Below, one piece after another: positions 7,797 through 15,679 of a DNA stretch of 64,000 nt. A model generated the notes under the pieces. It was not told the DNA's origin and did no database searches. It saw nothing but the letters and a program-made list of their open reading frames with translations. The position numbers and the translations under genes were made by a program. The stretch is taken from NCBI RefSeq assembly GCF_052119585.1, contig NZ_JBGQOJ010000001.1:372001-436000 (forward strand), read 5' to 3'. Position 1 is the first letter of the stretch, and the number at the start of each line of letters is the position of its first letter. The DNA is from JBGQOJ01 sp052119585 (lineage in GTDB: Bacteria; Pseudomonadota; Alphaproteobacteria; Rhodobacterales; Rhodobacteraceae).

Positions 7797-8606
7797 ATGC
7801 CGAAACCACCTGTCCGCGTCATTGTCCACGCCGGTTTCTACAAGACCGGCACGACCAGTTTGCAGGCGTTTCTGGCTAAGAACGCACACCGGATCGCGCC
7901 CTATGCGGCGGTTTACATGGAGCCGGACCTGAAGACGGCCAAGTCGCTGGGCAATGCCTACGGGCGACTTCCGGTCTTTTGGCGCAGGCGCGCCTTTGGT
8001 CGGGCGATGGACGATTTTCTGGCGGGCGTAAAAGATGCCCCCTGCATTGTCATCAGCCGCGAATCCTTTTCCGGCATGATGATCGGCTATTCCCGGCTCT
8101 GGCGTCCCTCGACCCGCTATGCCGATACCGCAATCCCGCTGGCCCGCGAAATCCGGCGGGCCATGATCTCCCGCTTCGGGCCGGATGTGGACCTTACGTT
8201 CGTCTATACCACCCGCGCCCGCGATGCGGTTATCCACAGCAGCTATGGCCATGTTCTGCGCTCGGCGCGGCTTAGGGACAGCCCCGCCGCATTCACCGCG
8301 CGCTTTTCGCCGGCCTTCAGCCTTATGGGCGAAGCCGCCAAAATCCGCCGCGCTCTGGCACCCACGCCGGTTCTGACCCTATCACTGGAGGACCATGCAC
8401 AAGACAGGTTCGGGACCGCACAGCCATTGATGGACCTGATCGGCATCCCGCCAGACGCGCAAGGCCGGATGGTCACCGTGCCGCGGAAGAACGTGGGTAA
8501 CCCTTTGGCCCTGCAAAACCAGTTTCTGGATCTCAACCGCTCTGTTCGCGACAAGGCAGACCTGAGGCGCCAAAAAAAGCGACTGCTTGACGCATGGAAG
8601 GGGTGA
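7797..8606 (+). CDS. Sulfotransferase-like P-loop protein
   Basis: A 269-residue protein starting with VIVHAGFYKTGTTSLQAFL (about 8-26), which matches the 5'-phosphosulfate-binding loop of PAPS-dependent sulfotransferases. A later TTRARDAVIHSSYGH fits the 3'-phosphate motif with Arg and Ser. It may transfer sulfate to a glycan or other surface molecule; no acceptor can be inferred. It is inserted between rimM and trmD, which are usually adjacent. Confidence 0.7.
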   Translation: MPKPPVRVIVHAGFYKTGTTSLQAFLAKNAHRIAPYAAVYMEPDLKTAKSLGNAYGRLPVFWRRRAFGRAMDDFLAGVKDAPCIVISRESFSGMMIGYSRLWRPSTRYADTAIPLAREIRRAMISRFGPDVDLTFVYTTRARDAVIHSSYGHVLRSARLRDSPAAFTARFSPAFSLMGEAAKIRRALAPTPVLTLSLEDHAQDRFGTAQPLMDLIGIPPDAQGRMVTVPRKNVGNPLALQNQFLDLNRSVRDKADLRRQKKRLLDAWKG

Positions 8607-8711
8607 CCGCGGTCGCCTTGCGAAATGCGCATTGGACAAGTCCGGCAAAGGGGTGCCACCGGCCAGCGTGGCGTGCTATGGACCGCGCACCTCTTAGACC
8701 GGACCCGCCAC

Positions 8712-9545
8712 ATGATCGAAAAACCAAGCAAATCCCACGGACGCCTGTCCATTTCCGCCTCTGCCAAACCGCAGGAGCTGATGATGGACACGCCGCGCCT
8801 GAAAGGGGCATGGACCACCAAGGTCATCACCCTGTTCCCCGAGGTTTTCCCCGGCACCCTTGGCGCGTCGCTGACCGGCAAGGCCCTGCAAGAGGGGCTT
8901 TGGGCGCTGGAGACGATTGATCTGCGGATCTTTGGCGAGGGCAGGCATCGCAACGTCGATGACACGCCTGCGGGCGGTGGCGCGGGGATGGTGCTGCGCG
9001 CCGATATTCTGGCGCGCGCATTGGGCATGGCGCAAACCGGAACACCCGAGGACCGCGAAAAATGGCCGGTGATCTATCTGTCGCCACGCGGCAAGCCCCT
9101 GACCCAAGCCATGGCACAGCGGTTTTCCAGGGCCGAGGGCATCACCCTTTTGTGTGGCCGGTTCGAGGGCGTGGACGAGCGTGTGATCGAGCATTTCGAT
9201 ATAGAAGAGGTCAGTCTGGGCGACTTTGTCCTGACCGGCGGAGAGATTGCAGCACAGGCCTTGATCGACGCGACAGTCAGGCTTATACCGCGCGTACTTG
9301 GGAATCAGGCATCCACCGAGGACGAGTCGTTTTCGGACGGTTTGCTTGAGCATCCGCAGTATACCAAACCCGCCCTCTGGGAAGGCCGCGAGATACCGGA
9401 CGTTCTTCTATCCGGTCACCACGCGAAGATAGCCGACTGGAGACGGGCGATGGCCGAAAGGCTGACGAAAGAACGCAGACCTGACCTCTGGCGGGCTTAT
9501 TGTGCAAGACACGGTAGGGACCCGGATGAAGACCGAGAGCTCTGA
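8712..9545 (+). CDS. trmD: tRNA (guanine-N1)-methyltransferase
   Basis: TrmD makes m1G37 in tRNAs, preventing +1 frameshifting. The 277-residue protein has VITLFPEVFPGTLGASLTGKAL, GGGAGMVLRADI, and the trefoil-knot SAM site LLCGRFEGVDERV followed by DFVLTGGEIAAQ. A stretch of about 30 residues (SHGRLSISAS) precedes the core; it has the look of a conserved lineage extension, so ATG 8712 is preferred over ATG 8781. Confidence 0.95.
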   Translation: MIEKPSKSHGRLSISASAKPQELMMDTPRLKGAWTTKVITLFPEVFPGTLGASLTGKALQEGLWALETIDLRIFGEGRHRNVDDTPAGGGAGMVLRADILARALGMAQTGTPEDREKWPVIYLSPRGKPLTQAMAQRFSRAEGITLLCGRFEGVDERVIEHFDIEEVSLGDFVLTGGEIAAQALIDATVRLIPRVLGNQASTEDESFSDGLLEHPQYTKPALWEGREIPDVLLSGHHAKIADWRRAMAERLTKERRPDLWRAYCARHGRDPDEDREL

Positions 9546-9593
9546 GGTGGCACAAACGTCGTGGAACAACCACGCCTATAAAGGAACATAGCG

Positions 9594-9977
9594 ATGAACT
9601 TGATCGCACAACTGGAAGCCGAGCAGATCGCTGCGCTTGGCAAAGATATTCCGGATTTCAAAGCGGGCGACACCATCCGTGTCGGCTTTAAAGTGACTGA
9701 GGGCACACGCACCCGCGTCCAGAACTATGAGGGCGTCTGCATCAGCCGCAAGCATGGTTCGGGCATTGCCGGTGCCTTTACGGTCCGCAAGATTTCGTTT
9801 GGCGAAGGCGTAGAGCGGGTATTCCCTCTGCACTCGACCAACATCGACAGCATCACAGTGGTCCGTCGTGGCCGTGTGCGTCGTGCAAAGCTGTATTACC
9901 TGCGCGAACGTCGCGGTAAATCGGCGCGTATTGTCGAACAAACCAACTACAAAGCCCCCTCGGGCGCAAACGCGTAA
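9594..9977 (+). CDS. rplS: 50S ribosomal protein L19
   Basis: L19 sits at the subunit interface near bridge B8. The 127-residue sequence is canonical: DFKAGDTIRVGFKVTEGTR, then SGIAGAFTVRKIS and KLYYLRERRGKSARI. It follows trmD by 48 nt, behind an AAAGGA motif, and is followed by rpmE. Confidence 0.97.
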   Translation: MNLIAQLEAEQIAALGKDIPDFKAGDTIRVGFKVTEGTRTRVQNYEGVCISRKHGSGIAGAFTVRKISFGEGVERVFPLHSTNIDSITVVRRGRVRRAKLYYLRERRGKSARIVEQTNYKAPSGANA

Positions 9978-9988
9978 GGATCCGGGAC

Positions 9989-10210
9989 ATGAAAAAAGAT
10001 ATTCACCCCGATTACCACGACATCAAGGTCAAGATGACCGATGGTACTGTTGTCAACATGCGCTCTATCTGGGGCAAAGAGGGCGACCAGTTGTCGCTCG
10101 ACATCGACCCCTCCGTGCACCCTGCATGGACTGGCGGCGGCACGCGTCTTATGGATGCTGGCGGCCGTGTGTCGAAGTTCAAGAACAAATACGCAGGTCT
10201 GGGCTTCTAA
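9989..10210 (+). CDS. rpmE: 50S ribosomal protein L31, cysteine-free type
   Basis: A 73-residue L31 (MKKDIHPDYHDIKVKMTDG). It has no cysteine, so it cannot bind the zinc of the C+ form and belongs to the C- type. Starts 11 nt after the rplS stop and is followed directly by a strong terminator, making it the last gene of the group. Confidence 0.95.
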   Translation: MKKDIHPDYHDIKVKMTDGTVVNMRSIWGKEGDQLSLDIDPSVHPAWTGGGTRLMDAGGRVSKFKNKYAGLGF

Positions 10211-10233
10211 TAGCTCGCCCTTCGGGATTGATG

Positions 10234-10263
10234 AAACGCCGCTCCCTAGGGGGCGGCGTTTTT
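10234..10263 (+). terminator. Intrinsic terminator after rpmE
   Basis: AACGCCGC (10235-10242) pairs with GCGGCGTT (10253-10260), with A10234-T10261 extending the stem, and a TTTTT run follows. It also lies just beyond the stop of the convergent P-type ATPase gene and may serve both directions. Confidence 0.85.
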
Positions 10264-10272
10264 CGTTGCGGG

Positions 10273-12153
10273 TCAGGGATGGGCGGCCTTGCTCACTTGG
10301 TCTGCACCTGTCCCCGCCGGGACAATCCGCAATGCCCTTAGCGCATTCAGAATAACCGCCACATCAATCACCTCCTGAAACAGGGCGCCCTGAACCGGAG
10401 AGAGATACCCGAAGGCGGCAGCAAGCATTCCGGCGCAAGACAGCCCGATGCCCACATACACGCTTTGCAGGGCGATCCTGCGGGCATGCTGGGCAATCTC
10501 CATCCCGGGCAACAGCCGGTCCAGCTGATCCACCAGCAGCACAACATCAGCGGCCTCTGCCGATGCCGCAGCCCCCCGCGCGCCCATCGCGACACCGATA
10601 TCCGCCGCCGCCAGCGCGGGCGCGTCGTTGATCCCGTCACCGACCATCATTACCCGCCCGTCCTTGCCTTCGCTTAGAACCAGCAGCACCTTTTGGTCGG
10701 GCGTCATATCAGACCGCACACCGTCCAGCCCCAGCCCCTTGGTCACGGCCTCGGCCACTGCCTTGCGGTCGCCCGTCGCCAAAAGAATGCGCGACACCCC
10801 AAGCCGCCTTACCCCCGCCAAAAAGCCCGCCGTGCCTTCGCGCAGGGGGTCCGCCATAATGATGCGTCCCGCCAGCCGCCCGTCGATGGCCACCGCCACC
10901 ACGACAGAGCCAACCGCACGGCTCGCACCATTGCCCCTGTCCTCTGGCACGCGCGACGCGACAAAATCGGCACCGCCGACAATCACGCGGCGCCCCGCAA
11001 CGACGCCCGCAACCCCCTCGCCCGCAGTTTCTGCGGCATGGTCCGGCACCGCAAGGGACGCGCCCTTTGCCTTGGCGGCCGCCACAATCGCCTGTGCGAT
11101 CGGATGCTTCGAGGATTGGTCGAGCGAGGCCGCAAGATACAGAACTTCGTCGGGATCGAACCCGTCCGTCGTGTCGATCGACACAAGTTGCGGGCGGCCA
11201 TCGGTCAGCGTCCCGGTTTTATCAAGGATCAGGGTTTGAATGCGGGCCAGCACCTCTAGCGCCTTGGCCCCTTTGATCAGTACACCGTAATGCGCCGCCC
11301 GCGACAGCCCCGCGACCAGCGCGACAGGCACCGCCAGAATTAGCGGGCACGGCGTTGCGACGACCAGAACGGCAACCGCGCGGATCGGATCGCCCGTCAG
11401 CCACCATGCGGTGGCTGCGATGCACACCGTTATCAGCAGGAACACCAGCGAAAACCGGTCCGCCAGCCGTGACATCGGCGCCTTGGATCGCTGCGCCGCC
11501 TCGACCAGCCGCACGATGCCCGCATAGGTGCTTTCCTCGGCGCGATGCGTTGCGGTCAGGTCGAACGTATCGCCGGCATTGGTCGCGCCACTCATCACCG
11601 GATCGCCCTGCGACAATTGCACCGGCATCGCCTCGCCGGTCAGCGCCGACTGATCCAACACGGCGCGGTCGCTTGCAACATTTCCGTCCACCGGCGCCAC
11701 GTCTCCCTGACGGATCAGCAGACGATCGCCCGGCTCGATCTGGTCCAGCGGAACCTCGTCCAGCGCACCGTTCCGGTGCCGCAGGGCGCTGCGCGGCACC
11801 CGCGACAGCAGGGCGCGCATTTCATGACGGGCCCGCGCCTCGGCATAGCTTTCCAGAACGGTCCCGCCCGAATACATCAACGCCACGACCACGGCGGCCA
11901 AAGTCTCGCCAAAGGCCAGCGCCGCAGTCATCGACAGGGCCGCCACGATATCCAACCCGACCTCTCCCTGTCGAAGGCTGTGGGCGATCTCGACAAGCAG
12001 GGCAAAAAGCACGGGAAGAGTTGCCGCCGTCCAGATCACCCCGGATGCGGCCGGGTCGCCATAGAACCAAATGCCGCCACCAGCCACCAACCCGATGGCC
12101 GCAATGCCAAGCAACAGCGTCTTTATATCGGGGCGGGGCAAATCTGCGATCAT
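10273..12153 (-). CDS. Heavy-metal translocating P1B-type ATPase
   Basis: A 626-residue metal pump of the inner membrane. Actuator SALTGE (169-174), membrane metal motif TPCPL (267-271), phosphorylation site DKTGT (311-315), the P1B His-Pro pair in SSKHP (347-351) and hinge GDGIND (505-510) are all present. There is no N-terminal CxxC metal-binding domain. TPCPL is not the CPC of copper or zinc pumps, so the substrate cannot be assigned. It converges on rpmE. No metal-responsive regulator is adjacent. Confidence 0.9.
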   Translation of the reverse strand: MIADLPRPDIKTLLLGIAAIGLVAGGGIWFYGDPAASGVIWTAATLPVLFALLVEIAHSLRQGEVGLDIVAALSMTAALAFGETLAAVVVALMYSGGTVLESYAEARARHEMRALLSRVPRSALRHRNGALDEVPLDQIEPGDRLLIRQGDVAPVDGNVASDRAVLDQSALTGEAMPVQLSQGDPVMSGATNAGDTFDLTATHRAEESTYAGIVRLVEAAQRSKAPMSRLADRFSLVFLLITVCIAATAWWLTGDPIRAVAVLVVATPCPLILAVPVALVAGLSRAAHYGVLIKGAKALEVLARIQTLILDKTGTLTDGRPQLVSIDTTDGFDPDEVLYLAASLDQSSKHPIAQAIVAAAKAKGASLAVPDHAAETAGEGVAGVVAGRRVIVGGADFVASRVPEDRGNGASRAVGSVVVAVAIDGRLAGRIIMADPLREGTAGFLAGVRRLGVSRILLATGDRKAVAEAVTKGLGLDGVRSDMTPDQKVLLVLSEGKDGRVMMVGDGINDAPALAAADIGVAMGARGAAASAEAADVVLLVDQLDRLLPGMEIAQHARRIALQSVYVGIGLSCAGMLAAAFGYLSPVQGALFQEVIDVAVILNALRALRIVPAGTGADQVSKAAHP

Positions 12154-12341
12154 AATGGGGCTCTTTCGGGGTATGGCGCGGCCACGCTGGGCCTTTTACA
12201 CCAACGCGGCAACAAGAATTCTACACCCTGTTCGGCACCTCTACCACACCCCGCCAAATTCACGCCCCATCTACCGGCTTCCGCTTTTCATCACTCCGCC
12301 CACAACATATAGTAAGCCAAGCCCGAAAACGGGCACTTTTC

Positions 12342-12347
12342 TATAAT
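12342..12347 (+). promoter_or_regulatory. Candidate -10 element for mipZ
   Basis: A perfect TATAAT 18 bp before the mipZ start. No good -35 is visible; a GCCCGAAAACGGGC dyad (12321-12334) is where one would be expected and could be a regulator site. The rest of 12154-12365 shows no gene. Confidence 0.35.
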
Positions 12348-12365
12348 TCATCAAGGGGATGCGGC

Positions 12366-13175
12366 GTGGCACATATCATCGTCGTCGGGAACGAAAAGGG
12401 CGGGTCGGGCAAATCGACCACGTCGATGCATGTGGCAACCGCGCTTGTGCGGATGGGCCACCGTGTGGGCGCGCTGGACCTTGACCTGCGGCAGCGCACG
12501 TTCGGGCGCTACATCGAGAACCGCCTTGCCTTTTGCGCGTCACAGGGGCTGACCCTGCCCTGCCCGGATTACCGGGAACTGCCCGAGGCTGACACCGAAA
12601 CGTTGAAGCCCGGCGAGAACGTTTACGACCACCGCCTGTCTACGGTCGTCGCCGCGCTGGAGCCGGTCAGCGACTTCATCCTGATCGACTGTCCCGGATC
12701 GCACACGCGACTGTCGCAGGTGGCGCATTCTTTGGCCGATACCCTTATCACGCCCCTGAACGACAGTTTTATCGACTTCGACCTTCTTGCGCGGATCGAA
12801 CCTGAAAGCGGCAAGATCCTTGGACCGTCGGTTTACTCTGAAATGGTTTGGAGCGCGCGCCAGCTGCGGGCGCAGGCCGGCCTGAAGCCGATCGACTGGA
12901 TCGTTTTGCGCAACCGCCTTGGGGCGCAGCAAATGCACAACAAGGCGAAGATGGGCGAAGCCCTTGCCAGTCTGGCACGCCGGATCGGATTTCGCGTCGC
13001 GCCCGGCTTTAGCGAACGGGTTATTTTCCGCGAGCTGTTCCCGCGCGGTCTGACCCTGCTGGATCTGAAAGATGTGGGCGTGGGCAACCTGAACCTGTCA
13101 AACGTGGCAGCGCGGCAGGAACTTCGGGATCTGGTCAAAGAGCTCAGGCTACCTGGGGTGACCGCCGACTTTTGA
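12366..13175 (+). CDS. mipZ: Division-plane positioning ATPase MipZ
   Basis: MipZ is a ParA/MinD-family ATPase that forms a gradient from the ParB-bound poles and inhibits FtsZ there, directing division to midcell in alphaproteobacteria. The deviant Walker A is NEKGGSGKSTTSMH (9-22); LDLDLRQRTFGRYIENR, FILIDCPG and LAFCASQGL are typical MipZ segments. Length of 269 fits. GTG 12366 is the start, 8 nt after AAGGGG. Its 3' end overlaps a convergent small gene by 32 bp. Confidence 0.93.
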   Translation: MAHIIVVGNEKGGSGKSTTSMHVATALVRMGHRVGALDLDLRQRTFGRYIENRLAFCASQGLTLPCPDYRELPEADTETLKPGENVYDHRLSTVVAALEPVSDFILIDCPGSHTRLSQVAHSLADTLITPLNDSFIDFDLLARIEPESGKILGPSVYSEMVWSARQLRAQAGLKPIDWIVLRNRLGAQQMHNKAKMGEALASLARRIGFRVAPGFSERVIFRELFPRGLTLLDLKDVGVGNLNLSNVAARQELRDLVKELRLPGVTADF

Positions 13176-13311
13176 CCAAGGGCGCTTTCGTCCTGCTGAC
13201 GGAATGCGCCTTGTGGACCTTGACCAAACGCTCCAGCCGCTGCTCGAACACCGTGTCATGGGTCAATCTGTTGCGGCCAAGTTGGCAAAGCTTGTCAAGG
13301 TAGCGTTTCAT
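13144..13311 (-). CDS. Small basic protein convergent with mipZ
   Basis: A 55-residue gene: MKRYLDKLCQLGRNRLTH, then EQRLERLVKVHKAHS and a basic tail. The start at 13311 is preceded by a strong GAAGGAAGGA Shine-Dalgarno. It looks like one or two amphipathic helices, possibly nucleic-acid-binding. I know no family. It overlaps the end of mipZ by 32 bp on the opposite strand, so one may be the antisense of the other near the stop. Confidence 0.45.
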   Translation of the reverse strand: MKRYLDKLCQLGRNRLTHDTVFEQRLERLVKVHKAHSVSRTKAPLVKSRRSPQVA

Positions 13312-13547
13312 GGTCGTCCTTCCTTCATCCCCGATGAATACAAACCTGACCGGACACCGTGGCAGGACTGTGGCACGCCTATGCGCCTGATGCGTCGTTT
13401 CCCGGAAGGTTGGAAACAGTCTGTTGCAGATGGCGAACGGGCGGGCGCTCGGGTGTGGGATCAGACAGGCATGCGATGCATCGAAATTCACAAGACCCAA
13501 AGAAAAGATAAAGGCCTAGCGATTTCTCGCTAAGCCTTTGAATTCTA

Positions 13548-13563
13548 TGGTGCGCTGGGAGGG
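13548..13563. repeat. Attachment-site copy distal to the tRNA
   Basis: TGGTGCGCTGGGAGGG is identical to 15553-15568. It matches only the last 16 bases of the tRNA (acceptor 3' strand, CCA and part of the T arm), so it is not a tRNA gene but a duplicated att core. Confidence 0.8.
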
Positions 13564-13704
13564 CATCCAATTACTATATCTTGACGCCCCACGGCATATC
13601 GATTTGGAACAAATCCTTTATTTACATATCACTTACTGTTTCAGGGTGTTCCCTGACGCCCCGTGATACCCTACATAATGAGGGGGACTAGAAGGGGGAC
13701 CGAA

Positions 13705-14316
13705 ATGACACGTGCCTTAAACAAATTGGTCGCAGCAAAGCTGAAGACGATAGTCGCAGGCAAGCATTCGGACGGCGGTGGCCTTTGGCTTTACAAGGGT
13801 AATGACGGCGGTAGCGGGAAATGGGTTCTGCGAGTAACTGTTCGTGGGCGGCGGAGAGAAATGGGCCTAGGGGCCTATCCAGATGTATCACTCGCCAAAG
13901 CGCGAGAAGTAGCTGAACACTGGCGTAAGGTCACAGCCCTTGGCAAGGACCCGATCAAAGAACGCGAAAAGCAAAAGCGCGAGTCGGCGCGACAAATGCA
14001 CCTGCTCAGCGATATTGCACTTGATGCGTTCGAAAGCCGCAAGGCTGAACTCAAGGGTGATGGCAAGGCGGGGCGATGGTTTAGTCCCTTGGAACTGCAT
14101 ATTCTACCCAAGCTGGGCGGCGTTCCCGTAGCCGAGCTTGATCAACGGGATATTCGCGACACTTTGGCGCCAATCTGGCACACCAAGGCGGACACGGCCC
14201 GCAAAGCGATCAACCGCCTGTCAATCTGCATGCGACATGCTGCGGCGCTAGGCTTAGACGTGGACCTACAGGCAACGGACAAGGCTCGGGCACTCTTGGG
14301 TACTGCCGCAGGATAA
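13705..14316 (+). pseudogene. Tyrosine integrase, truncated (P4-type, DUF4102 N-terminus)
   Basis: The 203 codons begin like P4-family integrases: NKLVAAKLKTIVAGKHSDGGGLWL is split by motifs LRVTVRGRRREMGLGAYPDVSLAKAR, followed by a SAM-like core-binding domain to about residue 195. The catalytic domain with the Arg-His-Arg-Tyr set is absent; full-length relatives have about 400 residues. Homology stops near 14300, exactly where the opposing istA fragment stops. Start ATG 13705 follows a GGGGGA motif. It lies 140 bp inside the left att copy, the usual integrase position. Confidence 0.85.
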
Positions 14317-14792
14317 GCCCGGACAAAGCACGCATCGCTGTAAGGCAGATCCAGCGCAAAGAAGTGCGCCTTTTGTTCTACACCACCAATAACCACCATG
14401 GCCTCGCCAAAATCTGCCTGCGCATGGCCGGGGGCATGGGCAAGCGGGATAAACATCTCTCGGCTGCGCCGACCATGTTCACGGACATAATTCTTGACCG
14501 TCGTGTAGCCGCCCTTGAAGCCGTGCTCGTCCCGCAGCCGTTCAAAAATGCGCTTGGCGGTGTGGCGCTGTTTGCGGGGACGGTTGAGGTCGTCTTGCAA
14601 CCATTGATCAATGAAGCCGGTGAACCCGTCCAGCTTGGGCCGCTTGATATCTGCCGTTCGTTGATATCCGGGCGGGACCGAAAACATCATCATCTTCTTC
14701 ACGCTTGCACGCGATATCCCGAAATAGCCCGCGGCCGCCCGTTCGCTCATGCCGCCCCGACGCGCAAGGCGGACCTTCAAATATAAATCCAC
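14303..14792 (-). pseudogene. istA: IS21-family transposase IstA, truncated
   Basis: The N-terminal part of an IS21-type transposase: an HTH segment (MSERAAAGYFGISRASVKK), then PPGYQRT, PRKQRHTAKRIFERLRDE, and HAPGHAQADFGEAMVVIGG, where the first catalytic Asp (ADFGEA) lies. Sequence leaves the family pattern after RAYPAAV, at the junction with the integrase, so the rest of IstA and all of istB are lost. Start is probably GTG 14792. The region 14820-14910 holds the IS end, with AAAGTGG-containing internal repeats. Confidence 0.8.
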
Positions 14793-14819
14793 GACTAAAA
14801 TCTCCCGCCCTCCCTGCAA

Positions 14820-14912
14820 ACAGAAAGGGCCAAAGTGGCAACATTTTACGCTGCCCGCAGCGAGATTATCACGCCACTTCCGTGGACCACTTTTGCACTG
14901 CCGTTCTCACTT
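14820..14912. repeat. IS21-type left end with internal repeats
   Basis: Upstream of istA, related AAAGTGG tracts recur: read on the minus strand, AAAGTGGTCCACGG and GGAAGTGGCGTGATAATC, plus the inverse form CAAAGTGGCAACATTTTACG on the plus strand. Such multiple transposase-binding repeats are typical of IS21 termini. The exact outer boundary, near 14905-14913, is uncertain because no target duplication can be matched. Confidence 0.5.
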
Positions 14913-14913
14913 C

Positions 14914-15153
14914 ACTTGGCCAGCCTTTTTTATCACTTTGTTGGGGGCCATGCTGGGCATCGCCTCAATCGGGGCGGCATTTTCGGGCTATATCTTTACG
15001 ACTATGACGAAAATGGAGCGTTGGTATGTTGGGCTTGTGGGTTTGCTGTTCGTCGCGCCCGGCGTTTTGACGATGGCCATTGCTGCGGCGGCCATCAGCC
15101 CCGTGCTTGTCCTTCACTGGCAAAGATCAAAGCGCGTCGCAGCTGCTCACTAG
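14914..15153 (+). pseudogene. C-terminal fragment of a fused TRAP transporter permease
   Basis: About 80 codons read TWPAFFITLLGAMLGIAS, SGYIFTTMTKMERWYVGLVG, then LLFVAPGVLTMAIAAAAISP, and a basic end. This two-helix pattern resembles the extreme C-terminus of the fused 4TM/12TM TRAP (TAXI-type) permeases. The preceding 600 or more residues are missing, replaced by the IS end. Probably cargo of the element disrupted by the IS. Confidence 0.55.
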
Positions 15154-15552
15154 GCCCCGTAGGGGGCAGATGGGATGGATCGGGCTTCAACGAATACTTT
15201 AGCTCACGCGCCTTTTCGGTTTCTGCCGTTAGGCGCGGCAACATCTTATACTTAAGCCAAACTTTCGACAATTTCCAGCAAGTGCAGCAGATATAGCAAC
15301 GGCAACGTTGACTCTGTGCCCTTAGATGTCCGGATTTCGATCGGGGGTATGATTGGGGAGGTTGTATAGGTCGTTTCAAGCCAGCGCGATGATTTTCGCG
15401 TGCGCGCTCCAAGTCAGGACGACGAACTTCGTCCCGGGCCATTATTGAAACCTTTTTTGAGGTCATCAGAAGCGCTTAGGGGGGCGCATAGGGGGACTGA
15501 TCGAAACTATACGCACCTAAGTGCTTGGTATAATTTCATTTTTTTGTATTTT
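15154..15552. other. Gene-free stretch between TRAP fragment and tRNA-Arg
   Basis: About 400 bases without a convincing gene. A minus-strand open frame (15466-15095) has no recognisable domain, Cys-rich odd composition and runs antisense into the TRAP fragment. AT content rises near the tRNA. I regard it as decayed element DNA. Confidence 0.5.
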
Positions 15553-15568
15553 TGGTGCGCTGGGAGGG
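15553..15568. repeat. Attachment-site copy within tRNA-Arg
   Basis: TGGTGCGCTGGGAGGG, identical to 13548-13563, covers CCA, discriminator, the 3' acceptor strand and part of the T arm. The element lies 3' of the tRNA, as expected for integrases that preserve the tRNA gene. Confidence 0.8.
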
Positions 15569-15629
15569 ATTCGAACCCCCGACATCTTGATTCGTAGTCA
15601 AGCACTCTATCCAACTGAGCTACCAGCGC
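15553..15629 (-). tRNA. tRNA-Arg(ACG), CCA encoded
   Basis: The minus strand folds as a tRNA: acceptor GCGCTGG/CCAGCGC, D arm GCTCAGTTGGATAGAGT, anticodon stem-loop CTTGACTACGAATCAAG with anticodon ACG, T arm GGGGGTTCGAATCCCTC, discriminator A and encoded CCA. 77 nt with CCA. Anticodon ACG is the one converted to ICG. Its 3' end is the integration site of the adjacent element. Confidence 0.96.
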
Positions 15630-15679
15630 ACGTGCAAGGCGGGATTTAGCGATCCCTCCAACCCATTGCAAGAGCGAAA

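Larger units (their letters stand above)
13548..15568. mobile_element. Remnant of an integrative element at tRNA-Arg(ACG)
   Basis: A 2-kb region flanked by 16-bp direct repeats, one of which is the 3' end of the tRNA-Arg gene including CCA. Inside are an integrase gene cut before its catalytic domain, an IS21-type istA fragment reading toward it, and the C-terminal end of a TRAP permease. tRNA 3'-end duplication plus an adjacent tyrosine-recombinase gene defines a classical integration site; the element has been reduced by deletion and IS insertion and can no longer move by itself. Confidence 0.8.

Noticed and set aside
13548..13563. Second tRNA-Arg gene
   Set aside because: Only the 3' 16 bases match; no anticodon or D arm. 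It is an att copy.
15095..15466. 123-residue minus-strand gene beside tRNA-Arg
   Set aside because: Odd Cys-rich composition, no domain, runs antisense into the TRAP fragment.
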